Below, piece by piece: positions 34,450-46,000 of a DNA stretch of 64,000 bases. A model generated the notes under the pieces. That model saw only the letters and a list, made by a program, of their open reading frames with translations, was not told where the DNA came from and did not search any database. The stretch is from JAAXHF01 sp965242605 (GTDB taxonomy: Bacteria; Desulfobacterota; Binatia; Bin18), in NCBI GenBank assembly GCA_965242605.1, contig CBDESS010000001.1:744001-808000 (forward strand). The letters are read 5' to 3'. The stretch's first letter is position 1; every line of letters starts with the position of its first letter. Both the position numbers and the translations under genes were made by a program.

Positions 34450-35658
34450 TCAGATAGTTCCGGCCTGCTGAAGCCGCCCAAGCTCGTCCTCAGTCATGCC
34501 GAGTTCGGTGTAGACCTCGGTGTTATGCTGGCCGAGGCACGGGGCCGGGCGGCGCAGCGTCCACGGCGTTTCAGACATGGTGTGGGGAGCGGTCGGGTAG
34601 GTGTGGGTACCGGCCTGGGGATGGGCGATCTCGGCAAAAAAGCCGCGGACTTTCAGGTGCTCGGAGTTCAGCAGATCGCCCATGCTTGAGACCGGCGCAA
34701 ACGGAATGCGCCGGGCCTGGGCCTGGTGGTACAGCTCATCAACCGACTGCTCCCTGATCCACGGCTCCAGGAACAGCTGGAGCGCGTCCCAGTTCTCGGC
34801 GCGGTCCAGACGGGTCTTGAAGATCTCCTCGTTGGCCCAGTCTGGATTGCCCATCAGATCGACGAAACGCTGCCACTGGTGTTCTTCAACGCAGGCGACA
34901 TAGACCCAGCCATCTTTACACTCCATGATGTCGAGCGGCCGGACGGCCTTATTTCCGGTAAAGCGCACCACAACCTGGTCGGCATAGGTCGGCATTATCC
35001 CGGCAAACTCGGAGATGCCCATCAGGCACTCCTGGACTGAAAAGTCGATGTGCTGGCCGTGACCATCCTGAAAACGGGAAAACAGAGCGGCCAGCGACGC
35101 CGTGGCCGCGTGGACAGCGGCCTGAAAGCCCGACTGCTGGCCAAATACCCGCAGCGGCGGCAGGTCCTCGCTACCGGGACCGCCGCCGTTCAGGTAGCAC
35201 AGCCCGCCGGCGTTCCAGGTCGTCAGGTCATAGGCTGCATAGTCTCTGCGCGGCCCGCTCAGGCCAAAGGGCGTAATCGAGGTCATCACCAGACCGGCGT
35301 TCAGACCGGCCAGACGCTCATAGTCCAGGCCGTGGGCGGCCATACGGGTCGGGTGGACGTTATGGATCAACAGGTCGGCCTTGCCGACCAGGCGATGAAA
35401 AACCTCCTGGCCACCGGGAACGGTCAGGTCAAGGGTCACGCCCCGCTTGTTGGTGTTCAGGTACAGGTACAGCCCGCTCTTTTCCGGGTGGGGCGCACCG
35501 CCCGGAAACGGCCCCCGATGACGGGCGGCATCCCCGCCGGGCGGTTCAATTTTGATCACCTCGGCTCCCATGTCGGCCATCAGTTTGGCCGCATAGGACG
35601 CCCCGACCATCTCTCCACACTCAAGAACCGTGAAGCCTTCCAGCGCAAGCCCCGACAT
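34450..35658 (-). CDS. Class III CoA-transferase (CaiB/BaiF family), partner
   Basis: 402 residues; AAAGGAGGG upstream of the ATG at 35658 is an excellent ribosome site. Opening VLECGEMVGASYAAKLMADM and GAEVIKIEPPGGD is typical, then TLDLTVPGGQEVFHRLVGK and TSITPFGLSGPRRDYAAYDL. It lies directly upstream of another family member (33219-34433), and the two are likely subunits of one enzyme. A third, less close member sits at 57105-58325. Confidence 0.88.
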   Translation of the reverse strand: MSGLALEGFTVLECGEMVGASYAAKLMADMGAEVIKIEPPGGDAARHRGPFPGGAPHPEKSGLYLYLNTNKRGVTLDLTVPGGQEVFHRLVGKADLLIHNVHPTRMAAHGLDYERLAGLNAGLVMTSITPFGLSGPRRDYAAYDLTTWNAGGLCYLNGGGPGSEDLPPLRVFGQQSGFQAAVHAATASLAALFSRFQDGHGQHIDFSVQECLMGISEFAGIMPTYADQVVVRFTGNKAVRPLDIMECKDGWVYVACVEEHQWQRFVDLMGNPDWANEEIFKTRLDRAENWDALQLFLEPWIREQSVDELYHQAQARRIPFAPVSSMGDLLNSEHLKVRGFFAEIAHPQAGTHTYPTAPHTMSETPWTLRRPAPCLGQHNTEVYTELGMTEDELGRLQQAGTI

Positions 35659-35750
35659 GATACCCTCCTTTGTGACGCATGGTGGACTGGCAACGGTCAA
35701 CTGTAGTCAGCCAGCTTCAGCCCGTCAAGGTCAGCCGAGCCGAACACAGA

Positions 35751-36023
35751 ATGGACGTGACCGAAATCTACCTGCGGGTCCGGCGGACAGACATCGCCTA
35801 TGTCAAATTCATCCTCGAATCGTATGAGGACCTCGCCATTGTGCGGACACTTGATCGCAAAAAAGCCACTATTGTGGTCCTGGCCATGCCGGATTTTATT
35901 GAGCACGTCCTGGCGGTCTTACGCGCCCTGGCCCAGGAGTTGGAGCTGTACAGGATTTCTCCGCCTCCAGACCACGAGGCGGATGGCGACTGGCTGCTGG
36001 AAAAGATTCGGCGCGGAGCATAG
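35751..36023 (+). CDS. DUF4911-like small protein
   Basis: 90 residues. The sequence TEIYLRVRRTDIAYVKFILE and SYEDLAIVRTLDRK fits the DUF4911 family (a compact alpha/beta protein of unknown role, common in deltaproteobacteria and relatives). No signal or membrane segment. The start at 35751 is chosen because the family begins close to this point; no strong ribosome site is visible. It converges on the tatC gene with a four-base gap. Confidence 0.65.
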   Translation: MDVTEIYLRVRRTDIAYVKFILESYEDLAIVRTLDRKKATIVVLAMPDFIEHVLAVLRALAQELELYRISPPPDHEADGDWLLEKIRRGA

Positions 36024-36027
36024 CGGC

Positions 36028-36792
36028 CTATGTCGCAGCATAGTCGTCCGGCCCGGTGGCAAAAACATAGGCCACCCCAATACTCAGCCCGTACAGCAGA
36101 AGCAGCGGTCCGGCCAGAAGAATCTGGGAAACAATGTCGGGCGGGGTCAGAACAGCGGCCAGGACAAAGATGACCAGGACGGCATAGCGGAAAGCACTGA
36201 TCAGCGTGCGATGGGTCAGCAGGCCGATCCGCGAGAAGAAAAAGCTCAGCACCGGGAGCTGAAAGGTGATGCCAAAGGCCAGCAGGAGCCGCAAGCTGAA
36301 GCTCAGGTATTCGCTGATGCGCAGCGTCGCCTCAACCTCAATACTCTCAAACTGCCCGATAAGGAAGGCGTAGGAAATGGGCAGGACGACCGCATAGCAA
36401 AACCCTCCGCCCAGCAGAAAAAAGAAGGAGCAGAAGCCGACAAACGGCCACACATAGCGTTTTTCATGGGCGTACAGGCCCGGTGCCACAAACCGCCACA
36501 GCTGGTAGAACACCCCGGGGCTGGCCAGGAACAGCGCGGCAACAAACGCGACCTTGAGCTTGGTAAAGAAGGCTTCGGTCGGACTTGTGCCGATCAGCAT
36601 GCAGTCGGGACAGGCCCGGAGCAGCGGTTCTCGCAGCACGGTGAACAGCCAGTCGGCAAACACCGGGAGAAACGCCACCGCGGTGAACATCGGGAGAAAC
36701 GCCACCGCGACGGCCAGCAGGGCCTTGACGAGGCGTGAGCGGAGTTCTTCCAGATGACCGATGAACGACATCGTGGTGTCGTCAGGGGTCAT
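36028..36792 (-). CDS. tatC: Sec-independent translocase subunit TatC
   Basis: 254 residues with six membrane helices. The N-terminus MSFIGHLEELRSRLVKALLA carries the essential (S/G)FxxHLxELRxR motif; TSPTEAFFTKLKVAFVAALF and PGLYAHEKRYVWPF (with the conserved FVAPGLYxxEK block) are diagnostic. TatC recognises twin-arginine signal peptides of folded exported proteins. TM1 contains an in-frame nine-residue duplication (VAFLPMFTA then VAFLPVFAD), see repeat entry. The start overlaps the tatB stop (ATGA). Confidence 0.95.
   Translation of the reverse strand: MTPDDTTMSFIGHLEELRSRLVKALLAVAVAFLPMFTAVAFLPVFADWLFTVLREPLLRACPDCMLIGTSPTEAFFTKLKVAFVAALFLASPGVFYQLWRFVAPGLYAHEKRYVWPFVGFCSFFFLLGGGFCYAVVLPISYAFLIGQFESIEVEATLRISEYLSFSLRLLLAFGITFQLPVLSFFFSRIGLLTHRTLISAFRYAVLVIFVLAAVLTPPDIVSQILLAGPLLLLYGLSIGVAYVFATGPDDYAAT
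36664..36709 (-). repeat. 27-base in-frame tandem duplication in tatC
   Basis: CGGGAGAAACGCCACCGCG occurs at 36664-36682 and again at 36691-36709 (plus-strand reading), a period of 27 bases. In TatC it doubles nine residues of transmembrane helix 1, making this segment longer than usual. Confidence 0.8.
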
Positions 36793-37091
36793 TGAGTCGT
36801 CTTCTCCGGGGGGGCGGGGTCGTGCTGAGGCTGAGCGTCAACGGGCTGCGCCGGCGGGCGCGGTGCGTCATCCGGGTCACTGGGCCGTGCGCTGTGTTCG
36901 GCCTGGCGGACTTCTTCTTCAAGCATGATGCGGGCGGTATCAAGCTCGTCTCGCACGCCACTGGTGGCGCGTCGAAACTCCCCCAGGGTCCTGCCCAGCC
37001 CTCTGGCCAGCTCGGGCAGCCGTTTTGGGCCCAACACGACAAGGGCAACCACGAGAATCACCAGCAACTCAGGCGCACCAATACCAAACAT
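36789..37091 (-). CDS. tatB: Sec-independent translocase subunit TatB/TatA-like
   Basis: 100 residues. Hydrophobic N-terminal helix MFGIGAPELLVILVVALVVL with the glutamate in position 8 typical of TatB, the hinge GPKRLPELARGLGRTLGEF, then an amphipathic helix and a long polar tail rich in proline and acidic residues. Partner of TatC encoded four-base-overlapping downstream. A separate TatA is not seen in the window, so it could also serve as a combined TatA/B; the GPKRLPE hinge favours TatB. Confidence 0.88.
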   Translation of the reverse strand: MFGIGAPELLVILVVALVVLGPKRLPELARGLGRTLGEFRRATSGVRDELDTARIMLEEEVRQAEHSARPSDPDDAPRPPAQPVDAQPQHDPAPPEKTTQ

Positions 37092-37163
37092 CGCTCACCC
37101 TTCGCTTTGTAAGGCTACGCTAGTATACTCGGACAGGCAACGCAAGCGAAAGGGGATACGCAC

Positions 37164-38198
37164 ATGCTCCGCACCGGACTTGTTATTGACACCCGCTATC
37201 AGGACCACCAACCCGGCCGACGGCATCCAGAACGACCGGCCCGGATTGGCAGCCTGCTGCGGGCGGTTGAGTCCTGCCCGCGGCCCGGGCTGAAACCGCT
37301 GACCCCGCGCCTGGCAACCGAAGCCGAAATCGGTCTGATCCACGATACGGCCCATATCGCTCGGGTTGCCGCAACCGCGGGGCGGCCCCGCTTTGCCTTT
37401 GACGCCGATACCGAGGTGTCTGCCCTCTCCTTCGAAACCGCCCGCCTGGCTACCGGCGGCCTGCTGACCATCCTTGACGCGATCATGGACGGCGAGGTGG
37501 AGAACGGCTTTGGCCTCGTCCGCCCGCCGGGTCATCATGCTGAGCGCAACCGGGCGATGGGCTTTTGTCTGTTTAACAGCGCGGCCATTGGCGCGCAGTA
37601 TCTCAGAGACAGGCACGGCCTCAACCGCGTGCTGCTCATGGACTGGGACCTGCACCACGGCAACGGCAGCCAGCACAGCTTTTACGGCGACCCCGGTGTG
37701 CTGTACGCCTCAACCCACCAATACCCCTGGTATCCGGGCACCGGAGCGGCCGAAGAGGTCGGCCAGGGAGCAGGCGCGGGCTATACGGTCAACCTGCCTG
37801 TTCCGGCCGGCTGGGGAGACGCCGAATACCACCACCTGCTTGAGACGATTCTTGACCCGATCTGCCGACAGTTTGACCCGCAGTTTGTGCTGATTTCGGC
37901 CGGCTTTGACGCCCATGCCCGTGACCCTTTGGGCGGCTTGCAGATGACCGAGGCGGGATTTGCCAGCCTGGCGCGGGTGCTGCTGCGGGTCGCCCGCGAC
38001 CACGCCCAGGGACGTTGTGCAGCCGTGTTGGAAGGCGGCTATGATCTGACCGGACTCGAAAAATCCGTCCTGCGGGTCCTGGACGAAATGGACGGCGAGC
38101 ACCTTGACGCGCCGCTGCCCGAGGCCGACAGCCGGCCTCTGCTGCCCCAGGTCGTGACGGTGCAGCGCACCTATTGGGAGCTGCCCGACAAATCGTGA
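37164..38198 (+). CDS. Histone deacetylase-like amidohydrolase
   Basis: 344 residues. All zinc-site and catalytic motifs are visible: RPPGHHAERNRAMGFCLFN (active-site histidine pair), MDWDLHHGNGSQ (zinc-binding Asp/His), ISAGFDAHARDPLGG (zinc-binding Asp) and LEGGYD. Bacterial members hydrolyse acetylated polyamines, acetoin-type or small amides. The N-terminus IDTRYQDHQPGRRHPERP is the family opening. It is transcribed divergently from tatBC across a 72-base gap that contains TATACT at about 37122, a possible -10 element. Confidence 0.92.
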   Translation: MLRTGLVIDTRYQDHQPGRRHPERPARIGSLLRAVESCPRPGLKPLTPRLATEAEIGLIHDTAHIARVAATAGRPRFAFDADTEVSALSFETARLATGGLLTILDAIMDGEVENGFGLVRPPGHHAERNRAMGFCLFNSAAIGAQYLRDRHGLNRVLLMDWDLHHGNGSQHSFYGDPGVLYASTHQYPWYPGTGAAEEVGQGAGAGYTVNLPVPAGWGDAEYHHLLETILDPICRQFDPQFVLISAGFDAHARDPLGGLQMTEAGFASLARVLLRVARDHAQGRCAAVLEGGYDLTGLEKSVLRVLDEMDGEHLDAPLPEADSRPLLPQVVTVQRTYWELPDKS

Positions 38199-38360
38199 CA
38201 GAGGACCGCTTTTCACAGGTGTTCAAAGATGAGCCGCTGGAGTGCTGAACACCGGCGTGGCCTCTGTCCACGTTCCGCCGAACGGAATCGGAGCAGATGC
38301 GGGGGCAGGAACGGGCCACGGTCTCCATAGCGTCGGCAAGGAGGCCGAAATCAGGAGTGC

Positions 38361-39632
38361 CTATTTTCCCATCCGCAGGAGCTCCATCAGGTCGTAGCGG
38401 CGCGGCGAATCCGGCACGTTGAACCGGGGCGTGCCAGCCGTAAACACCGCGGCATCGTCCCGCTGCACATTGACCCAGATCATGCCCAGCGGGACCAACG
38501 CGCGAACCCCTTGCGCACCGGGCACATAGTCCGGGTGGCCGTGCACATTGAGGGTCAGGCGGGCGAACTGTCCCTCGGCGTCATAGCTGAGCACGGCCAG
38601 CAGGGCATAGGTTTGCACATCCAGATAAAACACCCGTTTGCCATACGGGTGGTCCCCCTTTGGCCTCGACTCAACCGCCATGACCCGGCGGAGCTCCCAC
38701 GGTGCATCGGGGTACCAGTTGTTCTTGCCGCCAAAGCTCACCGTATCGGCCTGGAGAAAGCCGGGCACGAGCAACACCTGCTCAGCGAGACAGGTCCACT
38801 CGTACTCATGCAGATAGCCGATAAAGTAGAGGGGCGGCTGCTCTTCCATCAGGATGTCATAGCGGCCGCCGCCCATGCGGGCCAACAGGTTTGAGTGACT
38901 TTTCCGGATACGCCGGTTCTGGGGATTGTAGCTGAGAATTTCCTGCGGCTGGCTGTCGTCATCAAAGACGGTCATGATCCGCATCTGGCCCTCTTGGTCG
39001 GCGGGCGCGACGAGCCGAAAGCTGGCCTTCATGTAGACGCCTTTTTTCTGCCATTGGGGATCGTTGTGTTCGTCCCCGACCCGGTGCGTGCCAAAGCGCA
39101 TCCGCATCCGACCGACATTCGACCGGTCAACCGTTCCGGCACTATTGATCCCGCGCACATAGGCCCGAATGTCGAGCGTCTGGGGCTGGTCTCGATACCG
39201 GAAATTCCACAGCGCTTTGAGGCCCGCCTGCGGATCGGCCCTATCCAGCACGGGGAACGGCCGGCCGGCCTGGTAGTGTTCCACTTGACCGGTCCCGGTC
39301 AGCCTCACCTGCTCGGCGTGGGCGAGGCTGGCCTCGAGGTAGGGCGTCCGAACGGGCAGGTCGGTCGTCGCCTGTATCTGGATGCGAAAATCACCAGCTT
39401 GGATGAGGGACAGGATCTCGGGCGGCAGCACCGGCTCGGCGGCCTGCCAGTTATCCCGGTCAACCGTCATGCCCGGCGCAATGCCTGATTGTTGAGGCAC
39501 CCCGCCCTGGTACGGAAAAAAGACGGCCCGGACTGACTCGTGGCTTGCGGCCAGGACAGCCGGGACAAGCGTGATGATATTCAGGGCAATGACGACTCCG
39601 ATGGCGGGGTATCTCTGCATGCCTTTCCTCAT
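38361..39632 (-). CDS. DUF1329 envelope protein with signal peptide
   Basis: 423 residues. The N-terminal hydrophobic segment VVIALNIITLVPAVLAASHE is a signal peptide. The mature part shows the DUF1329 pattern (GTGQVEHYQAGRPFP, LKALWNFRYRD, then RKSHSNLLARMGGGRYDILM and YFIGYLHEYEWTC), a LolA-like beta-barrel-clamp fold of the outer-membrane/periplasmic lipid-handling type, often encoded near RND exporters of hydrophobic compounds in aromatic or lipid degraders. The start codon overlaps the previous stop by four bases (ATGA). Confidence 0.75.
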   Translation of the reverse strand: MRKGMQRYPAIGVVIALNIITLVPAVLAASHESVRAVFFPYQGGVPQQSGIAPGMTVDRDNWQAAEPVLPPEILSLIQAGDFRIQIQATTDLPVRTPYLEASLAHAEQVRLTGTGQVEHYQAGRPFPVLDRADPQAGLKALWNFRYRDQPQTLDIRAYVRGINSAGTVDRSNVGRMRMRFGTHRVGDEHNDPQWQKKGVYMKASFRLVAPADQEGQMRIMTVFDDDSQPQEILSYNPQNRRIRKSHSNLLARMGGGRYDILMEEQPPLYFIGYLHEYEWTCLAEQVLLVPGFLQADTVSFGGKNNWYPDAPWELRRVMAVESRPKGDHPYGKRVFYLDVQTYALLAVLSYDAEGQFARLTLNVHGHPDYVPGAQGVRALVPLGMIWVNVQRDDAAVFTAGTPRFNVPDSPRRYDLMELLRMGK

Positions 39633-40759
39633 TTCAACGAAGCATAGGTCGCCTTGATAATCCGTGCCGAGCGTTGATCGCCAAGCGTACTCTCGCCCAT
39701 GCGGTTCATCACATAGGCGATAGCAGTACGGGTATCAGGATCAACCACCGCAAGAGACCCGCCCCAGCCGCCCCAGTAGAAGGCACCGGGACTTGGCGTG
39801 AGTGGCATCCGCGGGTTCATCAAGCCGAATCCCATGCCGAACAGCATCCACACGCCGAGCACAAGGTCCTTGCCGCTGGTCTGCTGTTGGCCGGCCATTG
39901 CCACCGTTTCGGGTGCCATCAGCCGAACGCCATCGAGCGCACCCCCCGCGGCCAGGGCCCCATGCACACGGGCAACGGCCCGGGCGTTGCCGATTCCTCC
40001 TGCGGCCGGAATCTCCGCCGCGCGCCAGGCTCGTGTCTGCGGCTCTCGGCCTGTCAGCGCGGCAGACCGGAACGTCCGGGTCGCAATCGAATCCGGGTCG
40101 CCGGGAATCTGATCCATCGTCGTCGCCGGAGGAACCATCTCGCCAACGCGCCCGTCGTGCCGGCCATCCAGCCCGATGTGAAAATCGACCTGGAGCGGGG
40201 TTGCGACCTCCTCTCGAAAGAATGTGCCAAGGCTGCGGCCATCAACCCGGCGCAGGATTTCTCCCTGCAGGTAGCCTTGCGTCAAGGCGTGGTATCCCGA
40301 GGCAGTCCCGGGCTCCCACCACGGTGCCTGGCGAGCCAGGCTTCCGCAGATGCCGTCCCAGTCGTAGAGTTCCTCGATCTCGACGCGTGAGTCAAAACCG
40401 GCCAGGCCGGCTGAGTGGCTCATCACATGGCGAACGAGGACGCCCTCCTTGCCGTTCTGAGCGAACTCGGGCCAGTAGCGGGCAACGGGAGCGTCGAACT
40501 CAATCAGACTTCGGTCAGAGAGCAGCAACATGCAGACGGCGGCCATGGTTTTGGTGGTGGAGTACACGTTGACGATGGTGTCCTCCTGCCAGGGCTCGCC
40601 ACTCGGCGCTGAGGAGCCGCCCCACAGGTCAACGACCACTTCGCCGTCGTGCACGACACACGCACTGGCACCAAGCTCCCCGTCCGTCGCAAAGTTCTCC
40701 TGAAACGCCTCACGAACGGCCGCGAAGTCGTCTGCACAGTACCCCTGAGGTTCCATCAT
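39629..40759 (-). CDS. Serine beta-lactamase-like hydrolase (class C esterase type)
   Basis: 376 residues from the ATG at 40759 with a GGAAGGAAA site. The SxxK nucleophile motif is STTK at residues 67-70; the YxN position is SGYHALTQG (Y156, with Ala where Asn is usual) and the HxG/KTG position is WGGWGGSLAVVD. These substitutions fit EstB-type esterases and D-aminopeptidase-like proteins rather than true beta-lactamases. No signal peptide is evident, so a cytosolic esterase is likely. In operon with the DUF1329 gene and downstream of the monooxygenase; an ester hydrolase following a Baeyer-Villiger enzyme makes metabolic sense (cleaving the lactone or ester formed). Confidence 0.82.
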   Translation of the reverse strand: MMEPQGYCADDFAAVREAFQENFATDGELGASACVVHDGEVVVDLWGGSSAPSGEPWQEDTIVNVYSTTKTMAAVCMLLLSDRSLIEFDAPVARYWPEFAQNGKEGVLVRHVMSHSAGLAGFDSRVEIEELYDWDGICGSLARQAPWWEPGTASGYHALTQGYLQGEILRRVDGRSLGTFFREEVATPLQVDFHIGLDGRHDGRVGEMVPPATTMDQIPGDPDSIATRTFRSAALTGREPQTRAWRAAEIPAAGGIGNARAVARVHGALAAGGALDGVRLMAPETVAMAGQQQTSGKDLVLGVWMLFGMGFGLMNPRMPLTPSPGAFYWGGWGGSLAVVDPDTRTAIAYVMNRMGESTLGDQRSARIIKATYASLK

Positions 40760-40814
40760 GGCTTTCCTTCCCTGATACCCGTCGGTGCGGGCAGGTTTCC
40801 TGGACCGATGCGCT

Positions 40815-42632
<1,818 letters not shown>

Positions 42633-43004
42633 CGGGTCAGTCCTCCTTGTGAGACCTCAGTTCTTCGTCCAGATGCGGGCGGCTCATGCGCTTCTGCCCA
42701 GCAGTCATACAGCCGATGGAAATGCCGCAGCCTGGTCTCGTCACAGCTGGCAGAGGTCAGGCATGGCCGCTTCCGGCCCGCCTGGTAATTTCCTGGTGCT
42801 GTACCTTGGGCAGCCTGTAGACACCCTGGTTGAATACGCGGGCCAAGCATACCCGACTCGTGGGCTTCGGTCCAGTCATCATCAGCGTGAACCGCGCGGT
42901 CACGGACACCTGGTACACGAAGATACCCGAGACATGACGAGGAACGGGATGCCACACGTCACGCCTGGAAGCGGCTCAGACAGCTCCTGGAATCTGTGGC
43001 CGCC
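42633..43004. other. Intergenic region, no gene recognised
   Basis: 372 bases between the monooxygenase and the defence-type locus. A - strand frame (42629-42955) shows no family motif and no ribosome site of note. The start region of the monooxygenase (GGAGGACTGACCCG) is at the low end. Nothing convincing was found for promoters or terminators. Confidence 0.5.
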
Positions 43005-46000
43005 TTATTCCTGCTCAAAGCCCTGGCTGCTGAACCCGAGCGTCCGGCCGTTCTCGGTAACTGTACGAACCACATGCTCTGGAGCGCCGCCGGGAATCTC
43101 GGCTTCGACCTCCAAAGTCACCCGAACCCGCGCGCCAAGCAGGCCGGCAAGATGGGCAATCACCTCGTCCGCAATCTGGCTGGCGTCACGCCCGACCCGC
43201 GTGGCATCGAGCGAGACCGTACCGTGAAAACGCTTTGGCTGAGGCGTGGCCGGTGGAGCGGGCTGGGCGCTCCCGTCTTCTTCAGCAACAACGGCGGATT
43301 CCTGACCGCCCGCTCCTGCCTCGTTCGACGCCCCGTTCTCTGTCGCCGGTCTGGCGCTCTCCGCGTCAAGCTGTTGACCGGCCGGCTCGGGCTTCACCAG
43401 CACTCCAGGCACATCGGCATCGGGCAGCGCAACCATTTGACCGGCCCGGAGACCGCGATAGCGCCGGGTCTGCTCATCGTAGCTCTCGGCAAAAGCGAAC
43501 GTATCCTGTCGCCAGTTCAGGAGTCCAACGCCGGCTCTGATCGCGGCCAGCACCACCCCCGGCTCTTTGAGACGCGGCAGATAGGGATAGCGGGCAAAGT
43601 CCTCAACGATCTGTTTGACCGACACATGATCGCCGCGCCACAGCGGAACCCGGTCGAGTTCCATCCGCAAGAGCGTTGCGCCCAGAGCCGTTGTCAACAG
43701 CCCATCGTGCTTGAGCCTTTTACTCGCCCGGACCGCCAAGGCGTCCTGCCCGGACAGTCTCACCACCTGCCACTCCAGAGCGTCCTTCTGAGATGTCGCC
43801 TGGACCGGCACCAGCAACCACTGCCAGGTTTCCGGCAAGCGGGCGTCCACCGCGCCGGATTCCGCCTCGCACCGGCCCTTGGCCTGCTTGTGCTGCTGCG
43901 GAGACAGATTGAGTTCTTCAGCCTCGTCAAGGATCGACTGCCACGCCAGGTAGTACCGGACCGCCTCATCAAGGTCTTGCAGTCGCGTCCTGTCCGCGGC
44001 CAGGAACACGAGGGTATTGCGATACAGCCTGGGCGCGCTCCCGCGTGAATTGAGCAGGGCTTCCGCCGCACGCCGGGCCGGACTGTCGGTCTCCCTGCTG
44101 TGCGGCTGCTGGCTGCCAAGGACGACGAGGCGCGCGTCCAGGTCGTCCGGGACATCCTGACCGGACTGCGGCAAGGCATGGACGCGACTGAAGTCGCCGG
44201 CCTGGTCCAGCCCGGCCCGCAGGCGCGCGTCCAACTCCTGCCCAACCTTGTCCGGTTCGCGGCGCAACTGCTCGGCACGGTCCTCGGCCAGTTTCGTGAC
44301 GGTCGGCTGGGTGGAGTACCAGTAACGCGGGCTGTCCTGATACAGGTAGGTCGCCGCGCCGGCCAGCCGTCTGAGCGCGTCCCCGAACACGGCCGGCGAC
44401 TCGCCCGGCAGCACACAGCCGAGCTTGATACGACGGTCCTCAAGACCGCGCCTCGCCGCGTCCGCGGTCGGTGCCGAGCCGAGATATACGGTCCGGGCGA
44501 CACGCCGCACGGCCGCCAGCTTGCCCAGGTTTGAGGCCTGGCTCTCAATCTGCAACGGCAGGGAGTTCGGGCCATCAACATCCTTCTCGATAATCGGCAC
44601 CCAGTTGTCGGGCAGGTAACGGGTCAGCTCGAACTGCACCCGCTGGTCGTCTATTGGGACACTGGCCGGAAGAATGAGCGGATTTCTGTCGCCCTTCTCC
44701 CACAGGCTGTGAATGACCGACGCCATGAGGCGCAGCACCCCACGGGTGCGTTGAAACTTCACCAGCGTAGACCAGTCGGCGTACAGCCGGTCGAAAATTT
44801 CTGGATGAATCGGATAGGCCGCACGGATACGCTTCTCATAGTCTGCGTTGCCGCACCCGGGCGGAAACTCCTGATGCTGGTCGCGGTACAGCCCGGCAAA
44901 GGCCCGCGCCACCACATCCCGGTCGGTGAAGCGCGCCGGGTCGGCCAGCGGCTCAAACAGCCGTCGCCGCACAATTTCAAAGCCCTCCTCGGCACTGGCC
45001 GGCCGCCACGCCGATTCGAGGCGGCCGACCACATTACGCAGCCGCTCCAGGGCCTCGCGCCCACGCTGGCCACCGACCTCAACATCATCAACCCGGGCCT
45101 GGGCTGAGCCGCCCGAATCCGAGGCCGGCAGGCTGACCACCAGCAGACAGTTCCTGGCCGACCTGGCCGCTTCGGTCAGGGCCTGAGCAAAGGTGAACTG
45201 CGTCTCAAAACTCCCGGCCGGCAGGTCGCTCTGGTCGTGCAACTGGCGCGCATACGCCACCCACTCATCAATCAGGATGAGGCAGGGACCGCAGGCGTTG
45301 AACAGTTCGCGCAGGGCATCGCCGGGGCTGGTTGCCTTCTCGTCATCGGCCTCGATACGGGCGAAAGCCTCCCGACCGCCGAGCTGCCAGGCCAGCTCAC
45401 CCCACAGGGTGCGGACCGTCGTACCGTCGGGCTTGGTGGCCGGATTGCCAGGCGAGATTTTGTTCCCGACCAGCACCACCCGCCTGACCGCGGGCAGCCG
45501 GTCCAGACCGGCGTTCTGCATGACGCCCTCAATGTCCATCAACTCGCTCGGCGCACTGCCCGAGAAGAGATGGTACAGGGCCAGCATGGAGTGGGTCTTG
45601 CCGCCGCCAAAGTTCGTCTGGAGGTCCACCACCGGGTCGCCACCGCCGGCGGCCAGGCGTTGCACCGCGCCGACCAGAAGGCGTCCCAGGCTTTCGGTAA
45701 GATAGGTCCGGCGGAAGAACTCGACCGGGTTTTTGTACTCATCGGTTCCCTCACCAAGGTGGACCTGCCACAGGTCGGCGGCAAACTCGGCCTGCTGGTA
45801 GTGCCCGCTGGCCACATCGGCGTGCGGCGTGACCACCTCACGCCAGGGTTTCAGGTGTGCCGCGGCGGCGCTCTCAATGGCGCTGCCCCCCTGCTTACGG
45901 CGTTCCCCCCGGGCCTGTTCGTCAAAGCGGACCCGTAACAGCTCCATTTTGAGCTTATCGAGTGCTTCCGCCTGCGGTGCCGCTACCGCGGCCAACAGGC

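Noticed and set aside
35800..36738. 312-residue + strand frame over tatC
   Set aside because: Antisense to tatC, whose motifs are unambiguous; polar low-complexity content only.
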